DNA of 64,000 bases from Vicia villosa (lineage: Eukaryota; Streptophyta; Magnoliopsida; Fabales; Fabaceae). The stretch spans positions 372,001 to 436,000 of the forward strand of contig NW_026705585.1 in the NCBI RefSeq assembly GCF_029867415.1. The letters are read 5' to 3'. The notes beneath the pieces are model-generated. The model had not been told where the DNA came from. It did not search any database and saw only the letters and a list, made by a program, of their open reading frames with translations. Below are positions 11,600 through 24,071 of the stretch, one piece after another. Position 1 is the stretch's first letter, and each line of letters begins with the position of its first letter. The position numbers and the translations under genes are program-made.

Positions 11600-13139
11600 T
11601 TTGCATTTTGATTTAATATATCATATTTTAATTGAATTACATTTGTGTATGATTTGATTGAATTATATATGATTGATTGTATTTTGTGATCATTGATGGT
11701 TTAATTGAATTAAATAAAGTTGATTAAAATATGTCAAATTTATAACAAAAATACTGCCTATGATGAAAATTTAATATATAAACACACTGTCATGAGTTCG
11801 AAATATGACATGAGTTAGTTCGGAACGTAAAGATTAACTTCCGTATTAATTTTTGACAAAATGAGAAGTGACTCACTTACAAAATGTTTTACCTGTGTAT
11901 GAGGGACATTCGGAGGTTAACTTCCATATTATGGGAAGCACATTTTAGGACTTCTTAAGGGTGACTTTTTACCACTTAGTTGGAATGAGTAATCTCGAAG
12001 AAAAAAAAAACATGAAACTCACAATGGCAGCTCTAGAAGTAGAGGTCACACTCACTGTTGAGCTTAATAATAAGATGACCCTTTCATTCTCCTTTGGGAC
12101 GGTAGTTGCAAGCTCCCAAGCTCTTAAGTTTTCAGACATCGTAGGAGATCTAACTTATACTATAGCAACCACCACAAGAACTGTCTCTGAAACTACAACC
12201 TCTGGCATCAAGGAGCCTGTACAACCGACTAAGAGAGGGGATAGAGACAAGAAAGGGAGAGGGAGGGAGGGAGTTCAATTTGGTGTGGAGGTGGCATACT
12301 ACGATCTAGTTGAAAAACTACAAGATCCAATCATCCAACCATTATTGATTGAAGTTCACAGTGAACCAACCTACTATGGTGGTGGTTAGCCTCTCTCCTA
12401 GCAAGAGTATGCACGAACCTCATATCAAACACGCTAGTGCATTTTACCAAGGCGTTCTATTGTTTGCATCAGGTGTCAACTTATCGCATCTATTTTCTTG
12501 CTCCTTAGCAGAAGCACTAAGTACGCCGGTGAAGGAAAGGCCTTCTTCAGTGTTAGTAAGCTAGCTTTGTAAGGTAAAGCCAAAGAAGCCTGGTTCAACC
12601 CAGTTTATTGTGACTTTGAGTTATTTGGTATGCAATTGTATGATGCTCAAAGTGTTATTAAAATCAAATATTACAAGTTTCAATTTATTCATATATATTC
12701 TTCACATGTATAACTAGAGGAAAAACATAATACATAACAGATAAAGATATTGTATCTAGAGAAACACACAAATCAAACTACAAAGATAGGAAGTCTTCTG
12801 TATTACTATTAGTGCACACCAGTACAAAATTGATAAAAATGGAGATACTGTTTCATATTGCATTGTAAACTCATAATTTTATGCATTATTTATCTAGAAC
12901 CGATAGGTAGAAGATGAAGTAATACACATTTTTATTTTCGATTGAAAAAAAGCAATGCCAAGATTGGTAGTAGTGGCACGACAGCCATTTTCACTAACTT
13001 CCGCGTTCAAACTGCACAGTTGAAGAATTTTATTTAAAAATCATTAGGATTGAGGGAATTGAATTCAAATATTGCGGTATGGCCAAGTATAAAAAGTTGT
13101 TCGTAGTCCTAAAAGCACAAGAAAAATATTGCATACCTT
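11600..13139. other. Intergenic; weak ORF at 11961-12389
   Basis: No recognisable gene. A 142-codon plus-strand frame at 11961-12389 has no known motif, no splice-supported extension and low-complexity Thr/Arg content, so it is not called. The downstream end of the BCAT-like gene (3' UTR side) begins near 13139. Confidence 0.5.
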
Positions 13140-16100
13140 TCAATTATCGAGGTAGTCCTGTATTGGTACACCGGACTCTTCAGTCAATTTTTTAAAACTA
13201 GCTTGCAATTTTTTTGTTACTGGCCCTACTTTTCCATCACCAATTGTGCGTCCATCAACCTTCACAACCTGCAGGTGGTAAACAATTTAGAGTTTAGGAT
13301 TTAAGGTTTATTTTCTCATGATGTGCAAAAAATGTCGGTAGCATAATTCGGACAAAACTTTGGAAGGTATAAAGTACTTACTGGACTTAGTTCTCCCATT
13401 GTACCTGTTGTCCATACCTGTAAGGTAACTTTCAAGTTATAACTTGACATAAATTTGAATATTCAAACCAATGTTCAAACCAAAAGCTGAAAGTTAACGG
13501 ATTCTTAATATATCAGTATTGTGATCATATAATGAAAATAAAACTACTGAATTTCATAACAGAGTGAACTTAAATTTTGCTACCATTCCTACATAGAATA
13601 CAAAATTTAGAATTAGGACAATCTGATAGGAGTAAGGTATTTAATACATTGCTATTTTGTAATGAAATCTTGAGTCATGTGAGTTGTGACATCTCTCAGT
13701 GTGGTTCAAAAAATCTCTAGAAATATAGGAGTAACATTTCGGCTATATATATATATTCCTAATTTCCATAAGCCAGTAACAAATACTTAATCAATAGAAA
13801 ATAAAAATCACTTTCTTTTAAATTATTAGATTTCTAGGAAAAGTATATATTAGTGGTGAACCTCATCTGCAGTATGCACTTCTGATAGGCTGATTCTCCG
13901 CTCTTCTAAAATAAACTGCTCCTTCACCACAAGATCCATAACCTTAAATTGCGAAACAGCTTAGTCCCGTCAGTACCAATATATAATAACTTACAGGGAT
14001 AGTAGATATTTTTTCAAAGCAATGCAAAATGTTTATCATTATTAGTCCTAACTCAAAATATCCATCTTATGAAAAATAAGTTGGTTTAAAAAAATGAATC
14101 TGCACAACTTACAGTTGCTCTAGTAATGCCAGGAAGACAGTAATCAGCATGTGGTGTCAAAACACGGCCTTTCTTAACTATGAACTACAGAAAGTAAAGC
14201 AATATATCAGTTGAAATGTACATGCAATCTACCATTGTCAGTTGCCAGCAAAACCCTGTGCAAAAGAGACCGACGAGGAAAATCTTCTGATCGTTCTCAT
14301 TTAACAAAATAGAGAACAAAGACCTTTATAACAGTTGAGACAAAGTTCAAGACATACGATGTTTGTTGCATTGGTTTCGGATACAAAACCATCTTTGTCC
14401 AGCATGATTGCGTCATCTGCTTTTGCATTATTGCTTTCAACCTGTGCACCAAACCAAATAACGACATTTGTGTGAAATATTATTCAGAAAGACAAGATAT
14501 TAACATGAAAAGATGTTAAAATTATGGCTTATTCCATTTTGCATTAATATATGTGAAAAATCATGCGGTGAATAGAAAATTACCTTTGCAAGTATGTTGT
14601 TCAGGAGATTGTTGTGGTGTATCTTTGAATCCAAATTCTGGTAAAACAGATAAAAAGATCAAACAATCAACTAGGCAAACCAAAAGAGAGTATGTCAATC
14701 AAACAGGAACGTTGTTGGTTTTGAATTAATCTCGCCGATTAAAAGCTTCTCCCTCGGGTCTCATATATTTGCAAAAACTTTTGATTATATCTAAGACCAC
14801 CAAACGTAACATTTCTTTTAGCTTATAATTGAGACTGGAGGGAGAATTCTCCAAGCAATCCCGTGCCAATTTCAATTACCATTATCAAAATGAATAAAAG
14901 CGGAGTATGTGAATGCTTGAAAATCATGAAACCAACAATTCAAGCATAGATTATTAAAATAACAACTTGCTCCTTCGAACTAACAACTATACAAACAAGA
15001 AACTTACATTTGGTGAGTTACGGCGTGTTGTGGCAGTTACAAGAACTATACCGTGCTCATTATCATAAACAGGGGGCTTCCATTCGGCAAGCACTGCATA
15101 ATTTAGCAAGGACCAATTTCAGTATAATATTGCATGTCCAGGTGAAAAGTACATTGTATGGCAGATCCAGACAGGTTTGGCTAGATCAATCCAAAAACAT
15201 CGCTGAATAATGCCAATATTGACATGCATATATCATCAAAAAAACCTAAATATTTTGGTGCAGTATCATTGTTACTTGTGAAAGGTTAAGTTGTTACCAA
15301 TTAATGTGCATCCATACAGATTTAATGCCGGACTCATCCCAGAAGTAACCTAGAAAAGAAGATAACATAGAATTGGTTAGCAATCAGTTTCGCAACTGAA
15401 TTAAATACGATTGATGGTTTCATAACTTCGGTTGCAAACAGAATGAAATATAGTCAACACTAGTGAAACAATAGGCTACGATTTAGCATATTGCATGTTT
15501 ACAAGGTTTAATTGTTGAGATGGAATAAAAACCATTAGGAAACAAAGAATTAACGTAATAGAAACAAAACTCTGAGAGAATAAACCTTTTTTCCTCGTGT
15601 TAGAGAAAGTCGTATGTGGGCATTGTCAAACATCCCATTCCTAATTAGGGTCTTGAAAATAGCTTCCTTAATCTGCAATATATCTTACGGAAAAGCATCA
15701 GAATTTAAAATGGGGTAACAATCTGAATCATTCATGATGGATGAACAGAAAGCATCTTCAGACTCACCTCATTTCGAGTTGGAACATTTTCAAAAGCCAG
15801 AGCTTTAGCTGAATCGAACATCCTGGTGAGATTAATGAAAATCAATTACATTGATGAAGACGACAAGTTTTTACAAATAAAATCATATTATCAGTACAGA
15901 ATGAATCAATGAATTACCAAACTACAAGTTTAATCAAATTGATCGGAAATGAAACCAAAACAAATAACTCAATAGAATTCAATCTATGCTTTTTTTTATA
16001 TAAAATACATAAATAAACAAAAAAAGTATCCATCTATGCTTGTTTAATTAAACAGCTATATACATTATTGATAACATAACACCAGACATCAACTTTCAAT

Positions 16101-18369
16101 TTTTCAAGTTTGTAAACTACCTACCTGTCCAGATGTTCCTCAAGTTTAAATATCTTTTTGTTATACACTCGAAGACCCTCCCAAACGGAGTCGCCTCCTT
16201 GGGCAACGGAATCAAACACTGAAACCTAATATATCATAGAATAAAAATTTAACACCCCGAGAATGTGTGCTCAATTACATATCTCATGTGCCTTATTTTA
16301 TTTATGAGAAAACTTGAAATGTTGTAAAATAAATACCCTGGCATTCTCGCGTGTTACAATCTCATCACCGACCCAAGCAAGCAGTTTCTCATTTGCGGGA
16401 ACCGGAAGGGCCGGAGGAGGTAAAGGAGAGCTCAGAAGAGATGACTTCTTCCTTACATGGCGCCGAAGTATGTTGTAAAGAGGTAGACTTTGCTCCAATA
16501 AATCATAGAGAGCAAAGGGAAATGGCTGAAAAGGAAATAACAACACCGCTTAAACTCAACAAGGATTTCCCCAAGCCCAAAATCGCTCCTTTTATATGCC
16601 TAATCATTTCTAGAAGGTTTGCTCTATATCTTTCCAATGCTCGAGACACATATATGCTGCCTTCAATTGATGAGTTCTTATGCCATGCTATTTTTAGTTC
16701 TCAAGTAGAAAAGATTATATGTTTTCATCAGTAGCTAAAACTTTGTATTGTAATTGGAAAACATTGAAAAACATATTGTTTGTTACTGCAAATGATATAA
16801 TGGTATAGACTCCTTGCAACGGGAACTAAACTTAAGGGATACATAAAGGAACTACATACCTTAGGATACTTCTTTTGTTCCTTAAAACCAGTAGATTTGT
16901 GTACCGTGTTATACCACCAAGGAGCCCATAAGCCATCTATTGGTTTTGGACCTGCTTCCCAACTGAAAAGTTCGAAATTTTAGTTGTTCCTTCCCATGTA
17001 TGAATTTAAGAATGAGTTCAAATTTTGGAAGAATGCTTCAACCACATTTTCAATGACTAAATTTTTTGAATCTAAGAAGATTTTTCAACAAGAAAACATT
17101 GAAAAAAAGAAAGACCAGAAAAAGTAGCAGCACGAGGCCAGGATTTGCATAATGAACACTCTGCATACCTGAGCATTGAAGGTTGAAAAGGAATCTCCAA
17201 ATCATCACAAAGACACCGTAAAGTAGCCTGCAAATTAACAAGATCACAAATTAAAGCAAGAATAAAAGCAGAATCTAAATTTGCATATAAGTCCGTCTAA
17301 TCACTAATGTATCACGCAAAACGTACGACTAAATTATATCCATATCTAAAGAGAAGCAAATACATATTTACCTCAGGATCTTTTTGAAGTTCTTCAGCAT
17401 CAATAACCGGCGGCGGTTTTCCACTCTCAGAGAGTTCATTGTATATATGAACAAGCTCCAACAAACCCAACTCAAAGAAAGATGGGGGCACAACCTTGTC
17501 AAAGGATGGCTGGAGGACACACAATGAAATATCATAAGCAACTACCAAAAGATTGAAGTGGCATACAACTTATGAACAATAGTTACCAGTATGTCAAGAG
17601 GATTTCTTATGAGAATGAAGTGTTTTCCTTTCTTCAATAAATCTTCCGGCAACCCAAGCACCCTTTGTTTTGATATATGCTGAAAGCAACAAAGTAATAA
17701 GAAAGATTGGATTATTTCTCCAATCTCCAAAGACTTATCTTATATAAGAAACAATTCCAATTCACATACAAAGGGAATAACTGTGAGAAAACAGTATATG
17801 TAATTTACTTCCTCATGGATTGCATCATATCTTGAAGGAGACTCGGTTTACCTTACAGAATCTATACTTTTTGTTTCCCGTACCATAAATTATGTCGTTC
17901 ACAACCTTATTTCCATCAGATTCCTATTACAATTGAAAGAGCAACAACAATGAGGATTTAGGAATATACATAGAGCTCTTTAGCACTGAAACCTCTGAAA
18001 AAAGTGTGTACGTGTGTGTCAGTGTCGTGTTTCTGTTGTCCGTGCTACATAGATGTAGAGCAGATAAATTTAAAGGTACTTGAAACGAGTGAGATAAATA
18101 CCATACCATTTCGGCAAGTAGTTGTTCTCTATATGGTCTGTTAAAACCACTGATTTTAAGGAAATTTGCATAGAGAGGCTCATCAAGCACTTCAATATCA
18201 TCCCTCTAAACAAACACAGATCACAAATGAATTGAACTCAACAAACCGAAATCAAAAAACGAAAACATAGTGATGATGATGATGATGATGATAATAATAC
18301 CTGTGAAAAAGAGTACATTAGGCTTGTACTCAAGGACCTTGGAGCAGACCAAGAATGAATCACCTCCAT
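13140..18369 (-). CDS. Branched-chain aminotransferase-like protein with sulfotransferase-like N-terminal half
   Basis: Nineteen coding exons encode 552 aa: 18301-18369, 18107-18205, 17852-17923, 17587-17679, 17372-17509, 17169-17227, 16860-16962, 16337-16525, 16125-16225, 15768-15822, 15586-15672, 15298-15349, 15008-15093, 14584-14637, 14358-14441, 14113-14184, 13862-13942, 13382-13417, 13140-13268. Phases join and all donors are GT. Residues 1-230 resemble a sulfotransferase/P-loop fold (SAPRSLSTSLMYSF at about 8-21; LIRNPLDIL at 103-111). About residues 250-552 form a fold-type IV PLP aminotransferase: likely Schiff-base Lys406 (DSKIHHN), Glu441 (FVSETNATN), phosphate-binding GITR 466-469 and TTGT 501-504. 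Length and domain order match the plant BCAT-like proteins 1/2 (about 555 aa). The substrate is not established. No transit peptide is evident, so it is probably cytosolic. Confidence 0.93.
18271..18299. repeat. GAT microsatellite in intron 1
   Basis: A TGATGATGATGATGATGATG run grading into ATAATA lies immediately beside the exon 1 donor of the BCAT-like gene, so the donor-proximal intron is length-variable sequence. Confidence 0.85.
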
Positions 18370-18762
18370 ATTCTGCAATCAGATAAATCAAAATTAGATA
18401 CAGTTATCATCATTCTTATTTGTTAGTCTTATACACACTTATGGTAATTTAATTCAATTTAATTTTCCAACAAGTGACATTAAGAATCTTAGAATCTTTG
18501 AATAATTATTAATTAATGATGTTAATTAGTAGTGGTAAAGTTAAAAAGGTGGACCTAACATAACTGTAACCCTCGACCATTTGTCCGAAAATAGAAAGGG
18601 AAAGAATTGGGTACAGTACCGTTCCTACAAGTGGAAAATTCTCTAATCCAGATGAGAATCCGGTGTCACTGAACCAGTGAATTGTTTTATCAGAAACACA
18701 TAGTGATTTCAGACAACAAATCGAAGGGATCTTGGGAAAATGAGAACAAAATGTTGAAGAAG

Positions 18763-19541
18763 ATAGAGAAAGGAGTGTTCTTTGACTAGGAAGTAATTCT
18801 GGTAATGAAAATGTTATCTACGTGTCGTGTTTTAATTGGACTGCAACCATTTTCAATGAATCGGTTTCATTATTTAGCACTAGTTATGTCTTACCTTATG
18901 GTCGGTTTCTTAGTGTGTTTTTTTTTTTATTATTTCAAGTAAAATGCAAATATTTTGTCAAAGTGGACAAAAAAAACTTTATAGTTAGAACCTAATTTGG
19001 TAAAAGTATGTGCATACAAATTTTCTCTAAAAATATAGTGGAAGAGATGTCTCAAATTAAATAACTTCGAATTAACTCTTTTAGGATGTGTTTAGATAAA
19101 ATAATTTTTAAAAAAAATTAAGATGATTTGATTAAAATTTATTGTTTTGATTAAAAATATGAAGAAATGTTAAAATGATATAAATTTATTAATATTTTAT
19201 GAGGTTAAAGGTAGTGCACTGATGTAAAAAAGTTTTACACTGTCATCCAATAGAAACAAATCGTTTTGTCATGTCATATAAGTTTTTTTAAAATTACAGT
19301 CTGACTTGTTCTGATTCATGGTTGTGATTGGTTGACAGGGTAAAACTTTTTTACACTGTCAGTGCATCACCCATTTTCTTATATTCTATTCAAGTTAAAT
19401 TGAAAAAAATTATTAAAAGGTAAAAAACTTAAAATTACTCCTCCCCTCTATATAACTGCTAATGTTCAATTGTTTTATTATTAATTTTTCAAAATTATAT
19501 GAGGTTCTTATGTTGTACAAAAAATTTAAATTCACCCCTAA
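18763..19541. repeat. Tandem duplication, unit 1 (BCAT-like promoter side)
   Basis: From ATAGAGAAAGG this unit is repeated from about 19542, with shared blocks such as CGTGTTTTAATTGGACT, CAATGAATCGGTTT, ACTAGTTATGTCTTAC and GTCAAAGTGGACAAAAAAAACT. It begins about 390 bp upstream of the BCAT-like ATG and ends inside a truncated Tourist-like element (from about 19083). A 180-bp element is inserted at 19201-19380. Confidence 0.8.
19201..19380. mobile_element. Foldback MITE, 180 bp, in unit 1
   Basis: Inverted ends share GTGCACTGA and TGTAAAAAAGTTTTAC. The duplicated unit 2 lacks it and shows the empty site (TATTTTAT followed by TCAAG). The flanks ATATTTTAT (19192-19200) and ATATTCTAT (19381-19389) are a 9-bp target duplication with one mismatch, which suggests a Mutator-type MITE. 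Confidence 0.8.
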
Positions 19542-20321
19542 AATAGAGAAAGGTGTGTAATTTGACTAGGGAGTAATTTTGGTATTAAAAATGTTATTTA
19601 CGTGTCATGTTTTAATTGGACTACAACAATTTTCAATGAATCGGTTTCCATTATGAGGAGTGCTAGCAACATTCTCTTTTGAACACTCTCTCAAGCACTC
19701 ACTTTCTTATTGGTTGAAACATGTGTGGGCCCCTCATTTTGAAAATAGGTCCCACATAAAGTAGTAGGACTCACACATGTTTCAACCAATAAAAAAATGA
19801 GTGTTTGAGAGAGTGTTCAAAAGAGAGTGTTGCTAGTCTTTCTCTTCCATTATTTAACACTAGTTATGTCTTACGTTATGGTCGGTTTCTTATTGTTTTT
19901 TTTTTTTTTTTGGATTCAAGTAAAATGCAAATATTGTCAAAGTGGACAAAAAAAACTATGTCTTAATAAAGAAGATTCAATGCTCCAAAAAAAAATTGCA
20001 AATCATGGATCGCCACAAGAGATTTTTATAATTAGAGCCTAATTTGCTAAAAATATGTGCATACAAATTTTCTCTAAAAATGTAGTGGAAAGAAATGTCT
20101 TAAATTTTAGCAAAATAACTTCGAATTAACTCTTGGGTGAAACATTTTAATGAAGAAAAATAATTTTTTTTGAAGGAATTGAGAATAACTAGACTAAAAT
20201 TTATTGTTTGGATGAAAAATATGGAGAATTGTTAGAATAATGTAAATTAATGAAGTATTTTATTCAAGTTAAATTGAAAAAATTTCAAATGACACCAAAA
20301 AGTAAATAATTTGAAATTGCT
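19542..20321. repeat. Tandem duplication, unit 2
   Basis: Second copy of 18763-19541. It contains the 190-bp MITE at 19655-19844 and continues into the left half of a Tourist-like element (from about 20131), which is cut by the LINE at 20331. The homology resumes after the LINE at 24838. Confidence 0.75.
19655..19844. mobile_element. Foldback MITE, 190 bp, in unit 2
   Basis: Long inverted repeats (CTAGCAACA, then CTCTTTTGAACACTCTCTCAA, then TTGGTTGAAACATGTGTG) make up nearly the whole element. A perfect 9-bp target duplication TTCCATTAT flanks it (19646-19654 and 19845-19853). Unit 1 shows the pre-insertion site (TTTCATTATTTAGCACTAG). Nine-base duplications point to the Mutator group. Confidence 0.9.
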
Positions 20322-20352
20322 CTCTCACTTCTTCTTTTTTTACGAGAAAAGA

Positions 20353-20829
20353 TTAGATCATTTCATTAATAATAATATCCAGAATACATCTTGGAATATC
20401 AATAAAATTATGAAAACTAGCAAGAGATGGAGCCACACGTGCAAGAGCATGAACAACCTCATTGGTTTGTCTTATAACGAACTTAACATGAGAGTTCCTA
20501 AAGAAGAGAGTAAGCAGCCTTTTACAATCGCCGATAATAGCTCTGAAATCCGAGTCATTAGGCTTCACAGAATTCACATTATCCACAACTTGCTTTGCAT
20601 CTAATTCAAAATCCATATTGTCGAAGCCCAGATTAATTACCCACTTAATAGCTATCAAACGGCCTATAGCTTCTCCAATAACCACATCAGTACAAGGTGA
20701 AAACCATTTTGTTCGGGCTGTAATAAAATGGCCTGCGTCATTTCTAATACAGGCACCGATGCCTACCTTATTATGAGAAAAGGAAGCATCAATATTGCAC
20801 TTGAGGCGACCAGACGATGGTTTGCACAC
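20353..20829 (-). pseudogene. LINE C-terminal RNase H domain
   Basis: The 158-codon frame is a plant RNase H-like (RVT_3) domain. It has catalytic Asp in LKCNIDASFS, Glu in VIGEAIGRLIAI and Asp in DFELDAKQVVD, followed by RQTNEVVHALAR and the usual C-terminal LASFHNFIDIP segment. It is the 3' end of the LINE, separated from zf-RVT by the solo LTR. The catalytic residues visible here are retained, but the element as a whole is broken. Confidence 0.85.
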
Positions 20830-20834
20830 CTAGT

Positions 20835-22805
20835 TGTTGGAACAAAATTGAAAATTTGTTCAGAATCTAGTTTTGATGATAACAAGCGTATATTTTATTA
20901 GTAACAATTTTATTACTAATGGCTTCATTGAGTGTGCATAAACAGTGTCAAATTCCTTTACAACATATACAACAACTCAATCAGAAAGTACATCAGAAGC
21001 TTCAAAGAAAATGAACAAGAAAAATCAGTTACAAGAAGCCTTGCAAACTCAGAAGATCACGCACGTAGAAGATCAGAAGTTCTGAAGTTACAAGTTCTGA
21101 AGTTACAATGCAGTGACTTACAAAAGGTAAACAGCAACAGAGTCACATGTGAATCAGAAGATAACCTTCAGCTCAGCATGCAAAATCAAATAAAATACAA
21201 AGGATCGAATCAAGAAGAAAACCGTTACAAACATCATCATTAGCAAAACGGTTATAACAATCAAAAGGAACAACTCCCAAGGTTGATTGAAGAAGCAACC
21301 TACATGCAGTCCATTGGAGAAAACAAAAGCACAGAGGAAACACGCTTGCATTTATTACGCATTCCAAAGATCAAGACAACGAACACAATTTCAAAGCTAT
21401 AAAAAGAAGTAAGATCTCTTATGAAATGTGTGGTTCAGGAAAGATGTAGTAATGAAAAACTACTAAAATCAAAAGGAGCTTTAAACATAAGAGGATTGAA
21501 ATACTGTCTCCCTGAAGACTCCCATTCAAATTATTACTCAAGAACCAAAGAAGCAACTCTCAATAAGAACAGTTGTTCTTAATCTGCTTATGAAGAAGAT
21601 CAGAGGAAGAAGAACCAAAGAAGAAACTCTCAATAAGAACAGTTGTTCTTAATCTGCTTATGAAGAAGATCAGAGGAAGAAGAACCAAAGAAGCAACTCT
21701 CAATAAGAATAGTTGTTCTTAATCTGATTAAAGAAGAAAGCTGAAGATCAATGCAAGAAGCAATCCTAAATAAGAACCGATGTTCTTAATCTGCTTAAAG
21801 AAGAAAGTTGAAGATCAATGCAAGAAGCAATCCTGACTAAGAACAAATGTTCTTAATCTGCTTAGCTGGAGAAGTGAAGACGAAGATCAACTTGAAGAAA
21901 CACTCAACACTGGAATACAATGTTCTTACTCTACTTACCACCATGAAGCAAGGAACTAGTCAGAAGATGCAGACAAGAAGAGTTCAATGATTATTCAACT
22001 AAAACAAATTTACTTGTCATACAGTTTGTAATTAGAATATCTGCTTATTAAGAAGTATTATGTGAAAACCAAGTTAAATTGGTAATGATGCCTTGAGCGA
22101 CCAAGTTAAGGTCATAAGCTTGAGAAGACAGTGGCTGCGGTCATTGTGGAAATCTCTTGGAGACCAAGTGAAGGTCAGGAGTCCCGGAGTCAATCGATGT
22201 TATATCTCGTGGAGATCACTGAACAGTCCATTGTAGTTAGTCACAGCAGGTAGCTGTGCAAGGAGTTAGTCACAATGTGTTGTTGTGCAGGTTACTAGAT
22301 TGATGAACGTTATATCTAGATGGGATCACTGAACGGTTCAGTCATCTAGGGGTTAGTCACAGCAATTGGCTGTGCGGGATTGTTAGTCACGAAGGAGGAT
22401 CGTGCAGTTGTAATCATGATTTGGTTATAGTGGATTAAGACCTCTGGACAGAGGCAAATTACCTGAAGAAGGTGAACTGGAGGTAGCCTTATTCAGAAGG
22501 TGAACCAGGATAAAGATGAATGTGTCTTGTACTTTCTGAACTATTCGTTTTAACTTAGAAAATTCAAGTAAAAGCTCTTCAGAACTGTACTGAGACCAGT
22601 CAGAAGTTCTGATGACACACATAAGTTAAAATGATCATCTCATTGGTTATGTAGTTCTACTTCTACATGCTTCCGCAACACCAAATGCATAATCCAATAG
22701 ATGATAAAATGAAAGAAAGCAAAGACGTTTAAAAAGAAAGGGAATTTTAATCCGGTAAAGAACACAATTCAATCCCCCCCTTTCTTGTGTTTTTCTCCAC
22801 CTTCA
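20835..22805 (+). mobile_element. Solo LTR of SIRE/Maximus-type copia
   Basis: It starts TGTTGGAACAAAATTG and ends near CCCTTTCTTGTGTTTTTC...CTTCA. The flanks CTAGT (20830-20834) and TTAGT (22806-22810) are a 5-bp target duplication with one mismatch. No internal coding region is present. Tandem repeats lie at 21540-21900. The region 22080-22400 has repeated TTAGTCACA and GGATCACTGAAC blocks, which I associate with legume SIRE-type LTRs. The family name is from memory of such termini. Confidence 0.7.
21540..21900 (+). repeat. Tandem repeats with inverted-repeat cores inside the LTR
   Basis: Three units of about 70 bp (AGAACCAAAGAAGCAACTCTC...), then two units of about 65 bp (AAGATCAATGCAAGAAGCAATCC...). 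Nearly every unit carries TAAGAACANNTGTTCTTA or a one- to two-base variant, an inverted repeat with 8-bp arms. Confidence 0.85.
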
Positions 22806-22997
22806 TTAGTAACAGTTGACAGATCAGGAGTATTAATCTCACTGTTTGGGCGATATTGCTGAGCATCTTTCCATCCAGCCAAAAGTTGAGACGTTCGCTG
22901 ACATATTACACCTGTCGGCTCTTCCACAACATTCCACATATGATTATTTCTCCCTTTTCAAATGCTCTAAAGAATGACGGAGAAAATTGATTGATGG

Positions 22998-23786
22998 TCA
23001 TGATTTGAAACCTGCAAAAAAAGAAAAAATTACATAAGCAAACGACCCTCCATTGTTACTACAATGTTGCAACATAGGCCATAACCCCACTTTATTCCAA
23101 CACTCAATACTTTTAGGACACTGGAAGAATAGATGGTAAGAGTTTTCCTCATTATTACTACAACCAACACAGATAGTTGGGCAAGTGATCCCTTTATCCA
23201 ATGGTATTCGTCTAGTAGGCACACAATCTCTACATAACCGCCACAAAAAATTCTTAACTCTGGGGGGAGTTTTAATGTTCCATAACAAATCCCATCTCTC
23301 GTTAATCCTAAGGTGAGAAGTATCAATAGCTTTGTTGATGCAATATCAATAAGCATTACGAACCGAGAATTTTCCATCTTTTTCACACCTCTAATGCAAT
23401 TTGTCATCTTGAACCGAAATAAAAAGCGGTGTGTTTTGTACCTTTTGCGCAATATCTTCACCTACTAGTGACAAAACCAACGCATGATTCCTTTGTTTGC
23501 CATTTGGATTCAGCAAATCCGAGACGTTAAGATTACTCACAAACAAATTATGTGGCCACGGGTTTTCTAGAGAAGTGCCATAAAAAAGCCAATTTTGATC
23601 CCAAACCGAAATATTCTCTCCTGATCCTATACTCCATTTGAGAACTCCCTTCATCACAAATTTGGAGCTCCAAATACTTCGCCACACATAACTGGGATTA
23701 TGGCCAACATTAGAATTAAGGTAATCACTATTAGGAAAATACCTGGCTTTATAAAGACGAGAGACAAGAGTATCAGGATTAGTCAT
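22998..23786 (-). pseudogene. LINE connection region and zf-RVT domain
   Basis: The 23786-23391 segment has the linker typical of plant LINEs (SYVWRSIWSSKFVMKGVLKW, SIGSGENISVWDQNWL). After a frame change, 23288-22998 has the reverse-transcriptase zinc-binding domain: LWNIKTPPRVKNFLWRLCRD, then C-x2-C and H-x4-C spacing in CVGCSNNEENSYHLFFQCP. Stops and shifts make it nonfunctional. Confidence 0.85.
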
Positions 23787-24071
23787 AATTCTTCAAACTT
23801 GTTTGCTTAGCATCGCATAGTTGAAGGCACTAATATTCTTAAAACTCATTCCCCCTACATCTTTTTGCATAGATAAACGATCCCAAGACAACTAGTGAAT
23901 GCCTCTAGCTCTATCTCTTTTATTACCCCACTAAAACGAGTTCATCATCTTTTCAATCTCATCTAATAAAGTAGAAGGAAGAAGAAAAAGGCTCATCATG
24001 TAAGTCGGAATAGACTGTAACACAGATTTAGTCATGGTTTCCCTCCCTGCTTGAGATAAACTTCTACTACT

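Noticed and set aside
11961..12389. 142-codon frame in the interval before the BCAT-like gene
   Set aside because: No recognisable domain, no splicing pattern, and composition is not distinct from surrounding non-coding DNA.
20932..21243. Plus-strand frame in the 5' part of the solo LTR
   Set aside because: It lies in LTR sequence with no protein similarity; SIRE-type LTRs are non-coding.
21540..21900. CRISPR-like regular repeat array
   Set aside because: The repeats are contiguous tandem units without unique spacers and lie inside a plant LTR.
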